Shown one piece after another: positions 49,076 to 58,014 of a stretch of DNA of 64,000 nucleotides. The stretch's first letter is position 1, and each line of letters opens with the position of its first letter. The notes under the pieces are model-generated. The model saw only the letters and a list, made by a program, of their open reading frames with translations. It had not been told where the DNA came from and made no database searches. Both the position numbers and the translations under genes were made by a program. The stretch covers positions 1 through 64,000 of the forward strand of contig NZ_FNHL01000002.1 in the NCBI RefSeq assembly GCF_900103715.1, read 5' to 3'. The DNA is from Halogranum gelatinilyticum. GTDB lineage: Archaea > Halobacteriota > Halobacteria > Halobacteriales > Haloferacaceae.

Positions 49076-50148
49076 AGTTCACCTCGCTGGTACTGCCGGT
49101 AGAGGTAGGGTGCGATGACGCCGAGTGCCATCGCGAAGAGGACGGTCGCGATACCCGAGCCGTACGACCAGTTGGTCGACATGAACGCCTCGCGGAACAT
49201 CATGACCGAGAGGATGTCCACCGACGGGCCGGGGTTCGGACCGAACATCACGAACAGGAAGTCGAAGGCCTTGAGCGCGAACACCATCAGGACGACGGCG
49301 GCGCTCGTGGTCGACGACCGCAGCTGCGGGATGATGACGCGCCAGTACATCCGAACCGTCGACGCGCCGTCGACCTTGGCGGCCTCGTACTGGTCGTCCG
49401 GGATGGCCTGTAGACCGGCCAGATAGACGACCATCGCGTAGCCGGAGAACTGCCACATCAACGCGAATATCACGGCTCCTAACTTGAACTGCGGGTCTGA
49501 GAGCCACGTCTGTGTGAACGCGCCCAATCCCACGGCCCGAAGCGTCTCGTTGACGAGGCCGATGGTCGGGTTGTACATCCACGACCAGAAGATGGCCGTG
49601 ACGACGAATGAGAGGCTCATCGGCAGCAGGTAGATGACGCGGAACGTGTTGTCGAAGCGGACGCCCTGGTCGATGAGAATCGCCAGGAGGAGGCCCAACA
49701 CGAGCGTCACGACCGTGAACGCGACGAGCAGTGCGACCGTGTTACGGGTGGCGACGAAGAAGTTCGACGTCGGGTCGGCGAGTTCGCCCGCCATCCGGAC
49801 GTACACCGAGAGGTCGAAGTTCGAATACTCGGGCTGGCCGAGTCCCTCCCAGTCGGTCAGGGAGATGACGCCGTTCCACACGACCGCGCCGTAGACGAAC
49901 AGCACGACGAGGAACGCAGGCGGTCCCCAGAAGGGCAGCGACTGGACGAACTCGCTGTCGAGGACCGAGCCGCTGTCGCTGTCGCTCTCGGCCGCCATCG
50001 CCGACTCGGCGACGCCGCCGTCGGTTCGGACCGCGTCACCGTCGTCGGTTCGAACGTCCGCACTGCCGGTCACGCGCTCACTTCCACCGTCGCCGTCGCC
50101 GACGCTGGCACGGATGCGACTGCACGCACGAAAGAAAGGTCGGAACAT
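49072..50148 (-). CDS. sugar ABC transporter permease (MalF type)
   Basis: A 358-residue CUT1 permease. Six membrane segments begin near residue 72, after an unusually long acidic/Ser-rich N-terminal tail (about residues 10-65). The EAA loop is YEAAKVDGASTVRMYWRVIIP. The true start may lie further in, at MAAESDSDSG (residue 51), but the long tail is common in haloarchaea and the frame begins nine bases after the binding-protein gene, so the longer form is kept. Confidence 0.9.
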   Translation of the reverse strand: MFRPFFRACSRIRASVGDGDGGSERVTGSADVRTDDGDAVRTDGGVAESAMAAESDSDSGSVLDSEFVQSLPFWGPPAFLVVLFVYGAVVWNGVISLTDWEGLGQPEYSNFDLSVYVRMAGELADPTSNFFVATRNTVALLVAFTVVTLVLGLLLAILIDQGVRFDNTFRVIYLLPMSLSFVVTAIFWSWMYNPTIGLVNETLRAVGLGAFTQTWLSDPQFKLGAVIFALMWQFSGYAMVVYLAGLQAIPDDQYEAAKVDGASTVRMYWRVIIPQLRSSTTSAAVVLMVFALKAFDFLFVMFGPNPGPSVDILSVMMFREAFMSTNWSYGSGIATVLFAMALGVIAPYLYRQYQRGEL

Positions 50149-50157
50149 GGGGCCGCG

Positions 50158-51540
50158 TTAGACGTCGAAGGCGGCGACGAGTTCGTCGTAGGTCCGGTCG
50201 ACGTCGCCGGACTCGAGGAAGCTCGCGAACGCGCCTTCGATGTTGCTCTTGACCTCGGGTCGCACCGCCGTTCCGTGGGCGATGGTCGCCGGCTGTTCGT
50301 TGGAGTTCGAGAAGTCCTCGCTCTGGGTCTGCAGGAACGGACCGAACTCGTCCATCGAGACGTCGGTCCGCGGCGGGATGGAACCCTTCCGCGTGTTGAA
50401 CCGGACCTGCGCGTCCTTCGTCCCGCAGTAGGTCAGGAACTTCTCGGTCAGGTCGGGCGAGGGGTTGTTCGTCGGGTAGACGAACGAGTCGATGACGAGC
50501 GAGTAGACGCCCGACGTGCCGGGGAACGAGGTGTTGCCCCAGTCGGTGTCGTACTCGAAGTCCGAGGCTGCGTTGTACTGGCCAGCAGCCCAGTCACCCT
50601 GGTGGATGAACGCGGCCTCGCCGTTGACGACCATCGAGTTCCCTTGGTCCCACGAGATGGAACCGGAGTCCTCGGGGTAGTGCTCGCTGTACTGGTTGAG
50701 CCGTTCGAGCGCGGCCTTGACCTCGTCTTCGAGGCTCTCGACGTCGCCGTTCGTGAACGTCTCGAAGGCACCGACGCCCTGCTCGCCGATGAAGATGGTC
50801 TCCCAGAGCTGGACCGTCGACCACGGCGACTGGGTCTGGTGGGCCATCGGGACGGCGTTCGTCTCCTGGGCGATGGTGTCGAGTGCGTCCGCCAGCTGGT
50901 TCGGGTCGTTGATGCTCTCGGGGTCGACGCCCGCGCTCTCGACGACCGACTTGTTGTAGAAGAGGTTGTTCAGTCGGTGGATGTTGATGGGCACGGAGAC
51001 GTAGTTCTCCGTTCCGGCTCGCGCCACCGACTTGACGCCGTCGAGGTAGGCGTCCTTCATGTTGTTCTGTCCCCAGACGCTGTCGCTGATGTCGGTCAGC
51101 AGGTCGGCGTCGGTGTACGGATACAGTGCCTTACCGGGCCAGATCTGGAAGGTCGACGGCGGATTCTCGTTGAGGACGCGGTTCTTGATGACCGTGTCCA
51201 GCGCGCTGCCCGCGCCGCCGGGTGCGGGGTTGTTCTCGACTTCGGCGTCCGGATACTCCTCCTGGAAGCCTTCGAGGAGTGCCTGCAGTGCCTCCTGCTC
51301 GCCACCGGCGGTCCACCAGTGGACGATTTCGAAGGTGTTGCTACCGCTGCCGCCGTCGCCACTGCCGCCGTCTGTGTCGCCGTCGCCGCCGTCACCGTCC
51401 GTGGCTCCGCCGTCGCCACCGTCGCCACCATCTCCGCCGCCTGTACATCCTGCGAGTCCTGTCATACCGGCCATCCCCGCCACGCCAGTCGCCTTCACGA
51501 CCGAGCGACGAGAAAGCCTGTCAGTGTCTTCGTCTGTCAT
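50158..51540 (-). CDS. sugar ABC transporter substrate-binding lipoprotein
   Basis: A 460-residue extracellular solute-binding protein of family 1. A twin-arginine motif (SRRSVVK, residues 10-16) and lipobox TGLAGC (lipid Cys32) show Tat export and membrane anchoring. A Gly/Asp repeat linker (about 33-65) tethers the domain, which starts NTFEIVHWWTAGGEQEAL. It delivers a sugar or oligosaccharide to the two permeases. It is the first gene of the operon; a TATA-like GCTTAAGTG near 51587 gives a leader of about 20 bases. Confidence 0.93.
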   Translation of the reverse strand: MTDEDTDRLSRRSVVKATGVAGMAGMTGLAGCTGGGDGGDGGDGGATDGDGGDGDTDGGSGDGGSGSNTFEIVHWWTAGGEQEALQALLEGFQEEYPDAEVENNPAPGGAGSALDTVIKNRVLNENPPSTFQIWPGKALYPYTDADLLTDISDSVWGQNNMKDAYLDGVKSVARAGTENYVSVPINIHRLNNLFYNKSVVESAGVDPESINDPNQLADALDTIAQETNAVPMAHQTQSPWSTVQLWETIFIGEQGVGAFETFTNGDVESLEDEVKAALERLNQYSEHYPEDSGSISWDQGNSMVVNGEAAFIHQGDWAAGQYNAASDFEYDTDWGNTSFPGTSGVYSLVIDSFVYPTNNPSPDLTEKFLTYCGTKDAQVRFNTRKGSIPPRTDVSMDEFGPFLQTQSEDFSNSNEQPATIAHGTAVRPEVKSNIEGAFASFLESGDVDRTYDELVAAFDV

Positions 51541-51827
51541 TGTTATTCAACCGTGTGTCCCGTTCTCACTAAACTGACAGCCACACTTAAGCATTGCTGA
51601 AATTAACACGATTCCGAGTAGCACATTTTGCTCCGGTGTTGAGAGAATAAGTCTTTTAACGCCTTAGACGCCCATTTACGGGCGTATAGGCGTGTTACGT
51701 GATGTTTTCTCACACGTTTCTGCCGGGCCGCCTCTCGGCGTCGTTCGGGCGGTCAGCCGGTCGGCCAGTGGTGCCACTACGCGCCGGTACCGATGGCTTT
51801 TACGCGGCTTGTTCCGTGGTGTCGCGC
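51541..51827. promoter_or_regulatory. divergent promoter region of sugar transporter operon and fumarase
   Basis: The left part holds the minus-strand TATA box for the binding-protein gene (about 51583-51593). A dyad ACGCCC-ATTTAC-GGGCGT at 51668-51685 is a candidate operator. On the right, GGCTTTTACG (about 51794-51803) lies 26-34 bases before the fumarase ATG at 51828, giving a leaderless fumarase mRNA. No gene was found in this stretch. Confidence 0.5.
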
Positions 51828-53237
51828 ATGAGCGAGGACTTCAGAACCGAACGTGATAGCCTCGGAGAGATGCAGGTACCCTCGGACGCCTACTGGGGTG
51901 CCCAGACCCAACGCGCGGTCGAGAACTTCCCCATCTCCGGTATCACCTTCGGCCGACGCTTCGTCCGCGCGCTCGGCGTCGTCAAGAAGGCGGCTGCGCA
52001 GGCGAACCGCGACCTCGGACTCGTCGACGACGACAAGGCCGAGGCCATCATCGAGGCCGCCGACGAGGTCATCGCCGGCGAGCACGACGACCAGTTCCCG
52101 GTCGACGTCTTCCAGACCGGCTCCGGAACGTCCTCGAACATGAACGCCAACGAGGTCATCGCCAACCGCGCCGCCGAGATCATGGGCGCGGAGATCGGCG
52201 ACCGCGTCGTCCACCCGAACGACCACGTCAACTACGGCCAGTCGTCGAACGACGTCATCCCGACGGCGATGCACGTCTCGGCACTCGAAGCCGTCGAGAA
52301 GGACCTCTTCCCCGCGCTCGACACGCTCCGCGAGGCACTCGAAGCCAAAGAGGAGGAGTTCGACGACGTCGTCAAGACTGGCCGGACACACTTGCAGGAC
52401 GCCACGCCCGTCACGCTGGGCCAGGAGTTCGGCGGCTACAAGACGCAGGTCGAGAAGGGGCTGGCCCGCCTCGACTACGTCCGTGACCATCTCGGCGAAC
52501 TGGCCCTCGGCGGCACCGCCGTCGGCACCGGTCTCAACACCCACCCCGAGTTCCCGGCCAAGGCGGCCGAATACATCTCCGAGGAGACCGGCGTCGCCTT
52601 CCGCGAGGCCGACAACCACTTCGAGGCACAGGCCGCCCACGACGCCATGAGCGAGGCCCACGGCGCGCTTCGCACGGTCGCCGGCAGCCTGAACAAGATC
52701 GCCAACGACCTTCGACTCCTGGCCTCCGGCCCGCGCAACGGTCTCGGCGAGATCGAACAGCCGGAGAACCAGCCCGGCTCCTCGATCATGCCCGGCAAGA
52801 TCAACCCCGTCGTCGCCGAGGCAGTCAATCAGGTCCACAAGCAGGTCGTCGGCAACGACGCCGCCATCTCTGCCGGTGCTGCGGAGGGCCAGATCGACCT
52901 GAACCTCTACAAGCCGGTGCTCGCGCACAACTTCCTCGAATCGGCACAGTTGCTCTCGAACTCCGCCGACGTGTTCGCCGAGCGGTTCGTCGCGAAGCTC
53001 GAAGCCAACGAGGAGCACTGCGCCGACCAGGTCGAGCGCAGCATGGCACTGGCGACGGCACTCAACCCCGCCATCGGCTACGACAAGGCCTCGAAGGTCG
53101 CAAAGAAGGCACTCGCCGACAACAAGACGGTGAAGGAGGTCGTCGTCGACGAGGGCTATCTGAGCGAGGAGGAGGCCGAGGACGTGCTCGACCCCGAGAA
53201 GATGACGCACCGGGGCATTCTGGGACAGGACGACTGA
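51828..53237 (+). CDS. fumC: fumarate hydratase, class II
   Basis: A 469-residue class II fumarase, catalysing fumarate to malate in the citric acid cycle. Visible signatures are GSGTSSNMNANEVIANRA, TGRTHLQDATPVTLGQEF and the family signature GSSIMPGKINPVVAEA, which carries the mobile active-site loop. The ATG at 51828 (MSEDFRTERDSLGEM) gives normal length and a leaderless promoter; earlier in-frame ATGs cover the promoter. The final codons GQDD and stop form the first unit of a 65-base tandem array that follows. Confidence 0.95.
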   Translation: MSEDFRTERDSLGEMQVPSDAYWGAQTQRAVENFPISGITFGRRFVRALGVVKKAAAQANRDLGLVDDDKAEAIIEAADEVIAGEHDDQFPVDVFQTGSGTSSNMNANEVIANRAAEIMGAEIGDRVVHPNDHVNYGQSSNDVIPTAMHVSALEAVEKDLFPALDTLREALEAKEEEFDDVVKTGRTHLQDATPVTLGQEFGGYKTQVEKGLARLDYVRDHLGELALGGTAVGTGLNTHPEFPAKAAEYISEETGVAFREADNHFEAQAAHDAMSEAHGALRTVAGSLNKIANDLRLLASGPRNGLGEIEQPENQPGSSIMPGKINPVVAEAVNQVHKQVVGNDAAISAGAAEGQIDLNLYKPVLAHNFLESAQLLSNSADVFAERFVAKLEANEEHCADQVERSMALATALNPAIGYDKASKVAKKALADNKTVKEVVVDEGYLSEEEAEDVLDPEKMTHRGILGQDD

Positions 53238-53445
53238 GCGACACCTGAAGGCACGCGTTTTATCGCGTGCCACTCAGCAGCCGCGGAGGTGAGGACGACT
53301 AAGCGACGCCACACTGGCGCGCGTCTCGTCGCGCGCCTCGTGCAGTCGCGGTGGTGAGGACGACTAAGCGACACGCGTCCTTGCGCGTCTCGTCGAGCAA
53401 GACGCGCCAGTCGCAATGGTGAGTGTGACCAAGCGACACCCCACC
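53224..53445 (+). repeat. 65-base tandem array of hairpin units after fumC
   Basis: The box AGGACGACTRAGCGACR occurs at 53227, 53292 and 53357 with a weaker copy at about 53422, a steady 65-base period. Between boxes lie three hairpins with different stems but preserved pairing: GGCACGCG/CGCGTGCC (53250-53271), GGCGCGCG/CGCGCGCC (53316-53337) and CGCGTC-TTGC/GCAA-GACGCG (374-384 with 397-406 of the 53 kb block). The first box includes the fumC stop codon. It looks like amplified terminator units kept as RNA structure. Confidence 0.7.
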
Positions 53446-53618
53446 ACCGCGCGCGACAGCTAATTTCTCTCTCCGCCGTCCGTCCGAACCGGCGGGATGT
53501 GCAGTATGCTAGCACGTCTTGAAACATCGTAATCGGGAGGCGGCGTAGACCTTCGGTTTTGTCCGCTAGAGCGGCAACAAGCGACATTTTGAAGGCACGC
53601 GAAGTAGTTCTTTCAGGT
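53446..53618. other. leader region of the zinc-ribbon microprotein gene
   Basis: No further coding sequence is seen here. The stretch includes a CCGCTAGAGCGG dyad near 53563-53574 and T-rich runs (TTTCTCTCTCC, CGGTTTTGTCC) that may end fumarase transcription and begin transcription of the next gene. Confidence 0.35.
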
Positions 53619-53804
53619 ATGCCTGGGGTGAACCTCCATCGGGAGACAAAAGGTCGGGAACTGCTCGTATGCCGAAAGTGTGGAACACGCTTCCCAGAAG
53701 GGAAGGCGACACAGGACGGCTGGTACTATCGCTGTCCCGAAGACGGCTGTGACGCGGAGGGAATCGGCGAGGGGCTGCGCCGACTCCGCGCCGACGAAGC
53801 CTAA
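53619..53804 (+). CDS. zinc-ribbon microprotein (haloarchaeal)
   Basis: A 61-residue protein with a four-cysteine zinc site: VCRKCG (residues 17-22) and YRCPEDGC (residues 38-45), separated by TRFPEGKATQDGWY. The tail IGEGLRRLRADEA is helical. It resembles haloarchaeal zinc-finger microproteins of the HVO_-named families (possibly HVO_2901), some of which affect stress response or biofilm; the match is from memory. ATG 53619 chosen because the upstream frame has no similarity. Confidence 0.82.
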   Translation: MPGVNLHRETKGRELLVCRKCGTRFPEGKATQDGWYYRCPEDGCDAEGIGEGLRRLRADEA

Positions 53805-53975
53805 GCACAACCGGCCTTCGGCCGCGAACGACGCCCACCACGTGGGGGAGACGCCGGTGGGTTCACTTCTCCGTTTTCCGACCCCGTAGTCCCCACCAGT
53901 TCACCCCGCTTCGCTCCCTGACTCCCGACGTGCAGACTGAACCATTTTTACTCCCCCCGCGCACAACCAGAGACA

Positions 53976-55841
53976 ATGACCGAGTACGATTACGAGGAGC
54001 TCGGACTCGTCGCGGGGCTGGAGATTCACCAGCAGCTCGACACCGCGACGAAGCTCTACTGCCAGTGTCCGACCGACCGACGTGAGCCCGAGGAGGCCAC
54101 GCGGGCGTTCACCCGCTATCTCCATCCGACGAAGAGCGAACTCGGCGAGATCGACGACGCCGCGCTCGAAGAGAGCCGCGTCGACCGCGAGTTCGAGTAT
54201 CTCGCCTTCGACTCTACCTGTCTCGTCGAGGAGGACGACGAACCGCCGCACCACATCGACGACGAGGCACTCGACGTGACGATGCAGATCGCCGCGATGC
54301 TCGATATGTCCGTCGTCGACCAGGCGCACGTGATGCGCAAGCTCGTCGTCGACGGCTCGAACACGTCGGGCTTCCAGCGCACGACGCTCGTCGGCCAGGA
54401 CGGCCAACTCCAGACGAGCGACGGCCCGGTCGGCGTCGAGGACCTGCTGCTCGAAGAGGAGTCGGCGGGCCGCGTCGAGGAGACCGACGACGGCGTCCGC
54501 TACAGCCTCGACCGACTCGGCATTCCGCTCGTCGAGATCGGCACCAGCCCGGACATCTCCTCGCCCGAGCAGGCCCGCGAGGCCGCCGAGCGGATCGGGA
54601 TGCTCCTGCGCTCGACCGGAAAGGTCAAGCGCGGTCTCGGCACCATCCGCCAGGACGTCAACGTCTCTATCGCCGACGGCGCGCGCGTCGAGATGAAGGG
54701 TGTTCAGTCGCTCGACGACATCGAGGACCTCGTCCGGCTCGAAGTCCAGCGACAGGTCGAACTCCTCGAAATCCGCGACGAACTGCAGGCCCGCGACGCC
54801 CACGTCGGCGAGACGCAGGACGTCACCGCGACCTTCGAGGGCACCGAGAGCGGCGTCATCAAGGGCGCGCTCGACGGCGGGAAGGTCACGGCCGTCCCCC
54901 TCTACGGCTTCGACGGACTCGTCGGCCACGAACTCCAGCCTGACCGCCGCCTCGGCACGGAGTTCTCCGACCACGCCAAACGCCACGGCGCGGGCGGCAT
55001 CTTCCACACCGACGAACTGCCAGCCTACGGCGTCACGGCCGAAGAAGTCGACGCGCTGAAGGAAGCGGTCGGCGCGGGCGACGACGACGCGGTCGCCATC
55101 GTCGCGGCCGACACCGAGACGGCAGAGCTGGCCATCGAGGCGGTCAAAGAGCGCGCCGAGACGGCCATCGAGGGCGTCCCGGAGGAGACCCGCGGTGCCA
55201 ACGACGACGCGACGACGCGCTACCTCCGACCGCTGCCCGGCGCGGCGCGGATGTATCCCGAGACGGACGTGCCGCCCGTCGAACCCGACCCCTCGGAGGT
55301 CGAGATTCCGGAACTCCTCACCGAGCGCGTCGAGCGGTATCAAGAGGAGTTCGGTCTCGGTGCCGGTCTGGCGGAGCAGGTCGCCTTCGGCCGTCGGATG
55401 CCGCTGTTCGAGACGGCCGTCGCCGAGGGTATCGACGCGACGCTCGCCGCCGGAACCCTGGAGTCGACGACGACGGAACTCCGCCGGGACGACGTGGCCG
55501 TCGAGAACCTCACCGACGACCATCTGCTCGGCGTGCTGCGACTCGTCGATGACGGCGACCTCGCAAAGGAGGGCGTCGTCGACGTGCTGACCGTCCTCGC
55601 GGAGAACCCCGGCCTGACAGCCGAGGAAGCCGTCGAGGAGGCCGGTCTCTCCGGCGTCGACGAGGCCGAGGTCCGCGCTGCGGTCCAGGAGGTCGTCGAC
55701 CGCAACGAGGAACAGGTCGAAGAACAGGGCATGGGCGCGTTCTCGGCACTCATGGGCGAGGCGATGGGCGCGCTCCGCGGGAAGGCCGACGGCGAGATCG
55801 TCAGTTCGACCCTCCGCGAAGAGATCCAGAAGCGCGCCTGA
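53976..55841 (+). CDS. gatE: Glu-tRNA(Gln) amidotransferase subunit E
   Basis: A 621-residue GatE, the archaeal tRNA-binding and transamidation subunit that works with GatD to turn Glu-tRNA(Gln) into Gln-tRNA(Gln). The GatB/E core starts GLVAGLEIHQQLDTATKLYCQCP and contains HVMRKLVVDGSNTSGFQRT and GLGTIRQDVNVSI. An AspRS-like insert (about 280-420, PLYGFDGLVGHELQP and DELPAYGVT) marks GatE rather than GatB, and the YqeY-like tail ends FSALMGEAMGALRGKADGE. A TATA-like CATTTTTACT 30 bases upstream suggests a leaderless start. Confidence 0.95.
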   Translation: MTEYDYEELGLVAGLEIHQQLDTATKLYCQCPTDRREPEEATRAFTRYLHPTKSELGEIDDAALEESRVDREFEYLAFDSTCLVEEDDEPPHHIDDEALDVTMQIAAMLDMSVVDQAHVMRKLVVDGSNTSGFQRTTLVGQDGQLQTSDGPVGVEDLLLEEESAGRVEETDDGVRYSLDRLGIPLVEIGTSPDISSPEQAREAAERIGMLLRSTGKVKRGLGTIRQDVNVSIADGARVEMKGVQSLDDIEDLVRLEVQRQVELLEIRDELQARDAHVGETQDVTATFEGTESGVIKGALDGGKVTAVPLYGFDGLVGHELQPDRRLGTEFSDHAKRHGAGGIFHTDELPAYGVTAEEVDALKEAVGAGDDDAVAIVAADTETAELAIEAVKERAETAIEGVPEETRGANDDATTRYLRPLPGAARMYPETDVPPVEPDPSEVEIPELLTERVERYQEEFGLGAGLAEQVAFGRRMPLFETAVAEGIDATLAAGTLESTTTELRRDDVAVENLTDDHLLGVLRLVDDGDLAKEGVVDVLTVLAENPGLTAEEAVEEAGLSGVDEAEVRAAVQEVVDRNEEQVEEQGMGAFSALMGEAMGALRGKADGEIVSSTLREEIQKRA

Positions 55842-55887
55842 GTAGCGGCGAGGAATTTTCTTCACCCCTGCGCCCGACTGCCCAGCC

Positions 55888-56334
55888 ATGGCAATCTTCT
55901 ACGAGGACCTGGCGGTCGGAGAGGTCGAGGAGTTCGGCGCGTACGACGTCACCGAAGCGGAGTTACTGGCGTTCGCCGAACAGTACGACCCCCAGTGGTT
56001 CCACGTCGACAAGGAGCGCGCCGAGGCGGAGTCGATGTACGGCGGTCTCATCACGAGCGGCTGGCACACTGCGTCGATGACGATGCGGATGCTCGTCGAC
56101 CACCACTTCTCGGAGGCCGTCTCGCTCGGTGCGAAGGGCATACACGAAATCCGTTGGCGTGTGCCGGTCCGCGCTGGCGACACGCTCTCCGTCCGCACCG
56201 AGATTCTGGAGAAAGAAGTCGAGACACCGAGTCGCGGTGTGGTCGTCACCAAGGCGGAGACGCTGAATCAGGCCGACGAGGTCGTGATGCGACAGGTCTC
56301 GGAAGTGATGTACGCCCGGCGCGACGGGGAGTGA
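55888..56334 (+). CDS. MaoC family dehydratase
   Basis: A 148-residue hot-dog fold protein. The R-hydratase motif is seen as YDPQWFHVDKERAE with catalytic Asp and His, then GGLITSGWHTASMTMRML and VRAGDTLSV. It should hydrate enoyl-CoA or process a related thioester. It stands alone after gatE with a 46-base gap; no fatty-acid or PHA genes lie nearby, so its pathway is open. Confidence 0.88.
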   Translation: MAIFYEDLAVGEVEEFGAYDVTEAELLAFAEQYDPQWFHVDKERAEAESMYGGLITSGWHTASMTMRMLVDHHFSEAVSLGAKGIHEIRWRVPVRAGDTLSVRTEILEKEVETPSRGVVVTKAETLNQADEVVMRQVSEVMYARRDGE

Positions 56335-56399
56335 CCGGGAGCAAAGAAGGGGCGGGATACGACGGAGAACCAGACTGGACCGGACTGGACCGGACCGCG

Positions 56400-57215
56400 T
56401 CAGTGGTTCCAGCGGTCCTCTCGGTCCAGTTCGTCCAGCAGTTCGCCGCGCTCTTCCAGCTGCTCGTTCGCCCGGCGGAACAGTCCGAGCAGGGTGTTGA
56501 TCTCGCGGTCGGTCGGATGCGCGCGGCCGACGAGCCGACGCATCATCAGCCTCGTCCGGTCGCGCTGGTGCTCGGGGAAATGTGAGTTCTCGAGGAACTG
56601 CTCGAAGAAGTCGTAGAACCGTTCGATGTCTTGCTCCGGTGCGCGAGCGTGCTCGACGTCTGGCAGCTGCGTCTCCTCGACGGTCAGGTCACGGAGTTCG
56701 TAGAGGGTGACTGTCGCGGCCTGTCCGAGATTGAGAATCGGATACCGGCCGTCGGCGGGAATCGAGGCTACCTCGTCCAGTCGGCGGAGTTCGTCGTTGT
56801 TCAGGCCCTTCCCCTCGCGGCCGAAGACGAGTGCCGTCTGCGTGTCGACGCGCTTCAGGTCCTCTTTCAGTTCGACGGGCGTCTTGAACGGGAAGCGGTC
56901 GTGGCTGTAGCTCGACTCGTTGGTGATGCCGGTAAAGCCCACCGTGTGGTAGTTCTCGACGACCTCGTCGAACGTGACCGTCTCGGCGTTGGGGAGGACG
57001 TCCTCGCGGGCGTGGCCGGCGAAGCCGTAGGCCTCGCCGTCGGGGTCGAACTCCGGGGGGTCGACCAGCTTGAGGTCGTACAGCCCGAAGTTCTTCATCG
57101 CCCGAGCGATGGTGCCGACGTTGCCGGGCGTCTCGGGTTCGACAACGACGACGACGGGCTTGTGCTGTCGTGGCCCGTGTCCGTTTTCGTTCTCCGGTTG
57201 CTCCTCGTCGCTCAT
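56400..57215 (-). CDS. trmJ: tRNA/rRNA 2'-O-methyltransferase, TrmJ-like (SpoU family)
   Basis: A 271-residue SPOUT methyltransferase. The N-terminal VVVVEPETPGNVGTIARAMKN, in outline, is motif 1. ALVFGREGKGLNNDEL is motif 2 and ILNLGQAATVTLYEL is motif 3 of the trefoil knot. The C-terminal helical region (about 190-270) matches TrmJ, which methylates the 2'-OH of nucleotide 32 in tRNA. An acidic N-terminal tail of about 18 residues precedes the domain. It overlaps the preceding gene by four bases, so the two are cotranscribed. Confidence 0.88.
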   Translation of the reverse strand: MSDEEQPENENGHGPRQHKPVVVVVEPETPGNVGTIARAMKNFGLYDLKLVDPPEFDPDGEAYGFAGHAREDVLPNAETVTFDEVVENYHTVGFTGITNESSYSHDRFPFKTPVELKEDLKRVDTQTALVFGREGKGLNNDELRRLDEVASIPADGRYPILNLGQAATVTLYELRDLTVEETQLPDVEHARAPEQDIERFYDFFEQFLENSHFPEHQRDRTRLMMRRLVGRAHPTDREINTLLGLFRRANEQLEERGELLDELDREDRWNH

Positions 57216-57790
57216 TTCGTCGGATACTCGGTGTCGAGGTCGAGGTCGTCCGTGTCCACCGCTTGGGACTCCTGTCGCATCGCCTCACGTTCCTCTTTCG
57301 GGATGATCTCGATGCGCCGCCCCTCGAAGTTCTCGTTCAGCCGCTGGTGGAGTTCGTTCGCGTCCGGCGGCGTCGGGAGCTCGTCGGGGTCGGTCTCGAC
57401 GTACTCCATGCCGACGTAGTCCTCCGGCGCGCGGCCGCCGTCGGCGAACCACAGATGGAACTCGTCGCGGAACTCCTCTTCACCGGCGAGTTCGTCGCCG
57501 CCCTCCTCGCGGAACCAGTAGAGGAAGTGGGGTTCGTGGCGGTCACAGAGGAGCAGTTCGTCGCCCGGTTCGCCGTAGACGATGGTCGCCTGGTTACACC
57601 GTTTCTTGTCGGCTTCGCCGTGAACCAGATAGCAGGCGTCACACGGCTCCTCGACGAGATACGAGAGCCGGATCAGTCGCTTCCGCTGATCCTCGGGGAT
57701 GTCGTCGAGCGGTTTGAACTCGCCCGCCTCGTCGAAGATGTCGGCCTCATCGAACCGCCAGCCGCGGAGCCCGACGCTGACTTTTGCCAT
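57212..57790 (-). CDS. conserved haloarchaeal protein with Cys-rich region
   Basis: A 192-residue acidic protein. The segment CDACYLVHGEADKKRCNQAT and later LLLCDRHEPHFLYWF supply Cys and His residues (Cys50, Cys53, Cys65, Cys82 and nearby His) that could bind a metal. The N-terminus MAKVSVGLRGWRFDEADIF is well defined and follows a TATA-like CTTTTTATCC by about 30 bases. It overlaps the TrmJ-like gene by ATGA. I recognise it as conserved in haloarchaea but know no function. Confidence 0.75.
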   Translation of the reverse strand: MAKVSVGLRGWRFDEADIFDEAGEFKPLDDIPEDQRKRLIRLSYLVEEPCDACYLVHGEADKKRCNQATIVYGEPGDELLLCDRHEPHFLYWFREEGGDELAGEEEFRDEFHLWFADGGRAPEDYVGMEYVETDPDELPTPPDANELHQRLNENFEGRRIEIIPKEEREAMRQESQAVDTDDLDLDTEYPTK

Positions 57791-58014
57791 ACTGCGAGGC
57801 TAGCGGGTCGGCGGATAAAAAGAGCGTGTCTTCACTGTCTGTCCGGCCGGGACTGTCGACACCGGCCACACGCGGGGTTCGCCGCCCGATCTCCTCGCCA
57901 AACGTTCCGTTTATCGTGGTCTCAAACCGTCTAACCGCCGCCGACGCTGTCGGACGTCTCGTTACCCGGCGTAAAACTATTCGGCGAATCGTCGTCGGTC
58001 AGACCGGGATTTCC

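Noticed and set aside
53901-55889. Minus-strand open frame of 662 codons opposite gatE
   Set aside because: Antisense shadow of a well-identified GatE gene, with composition typical of reverse-frame artefacts.
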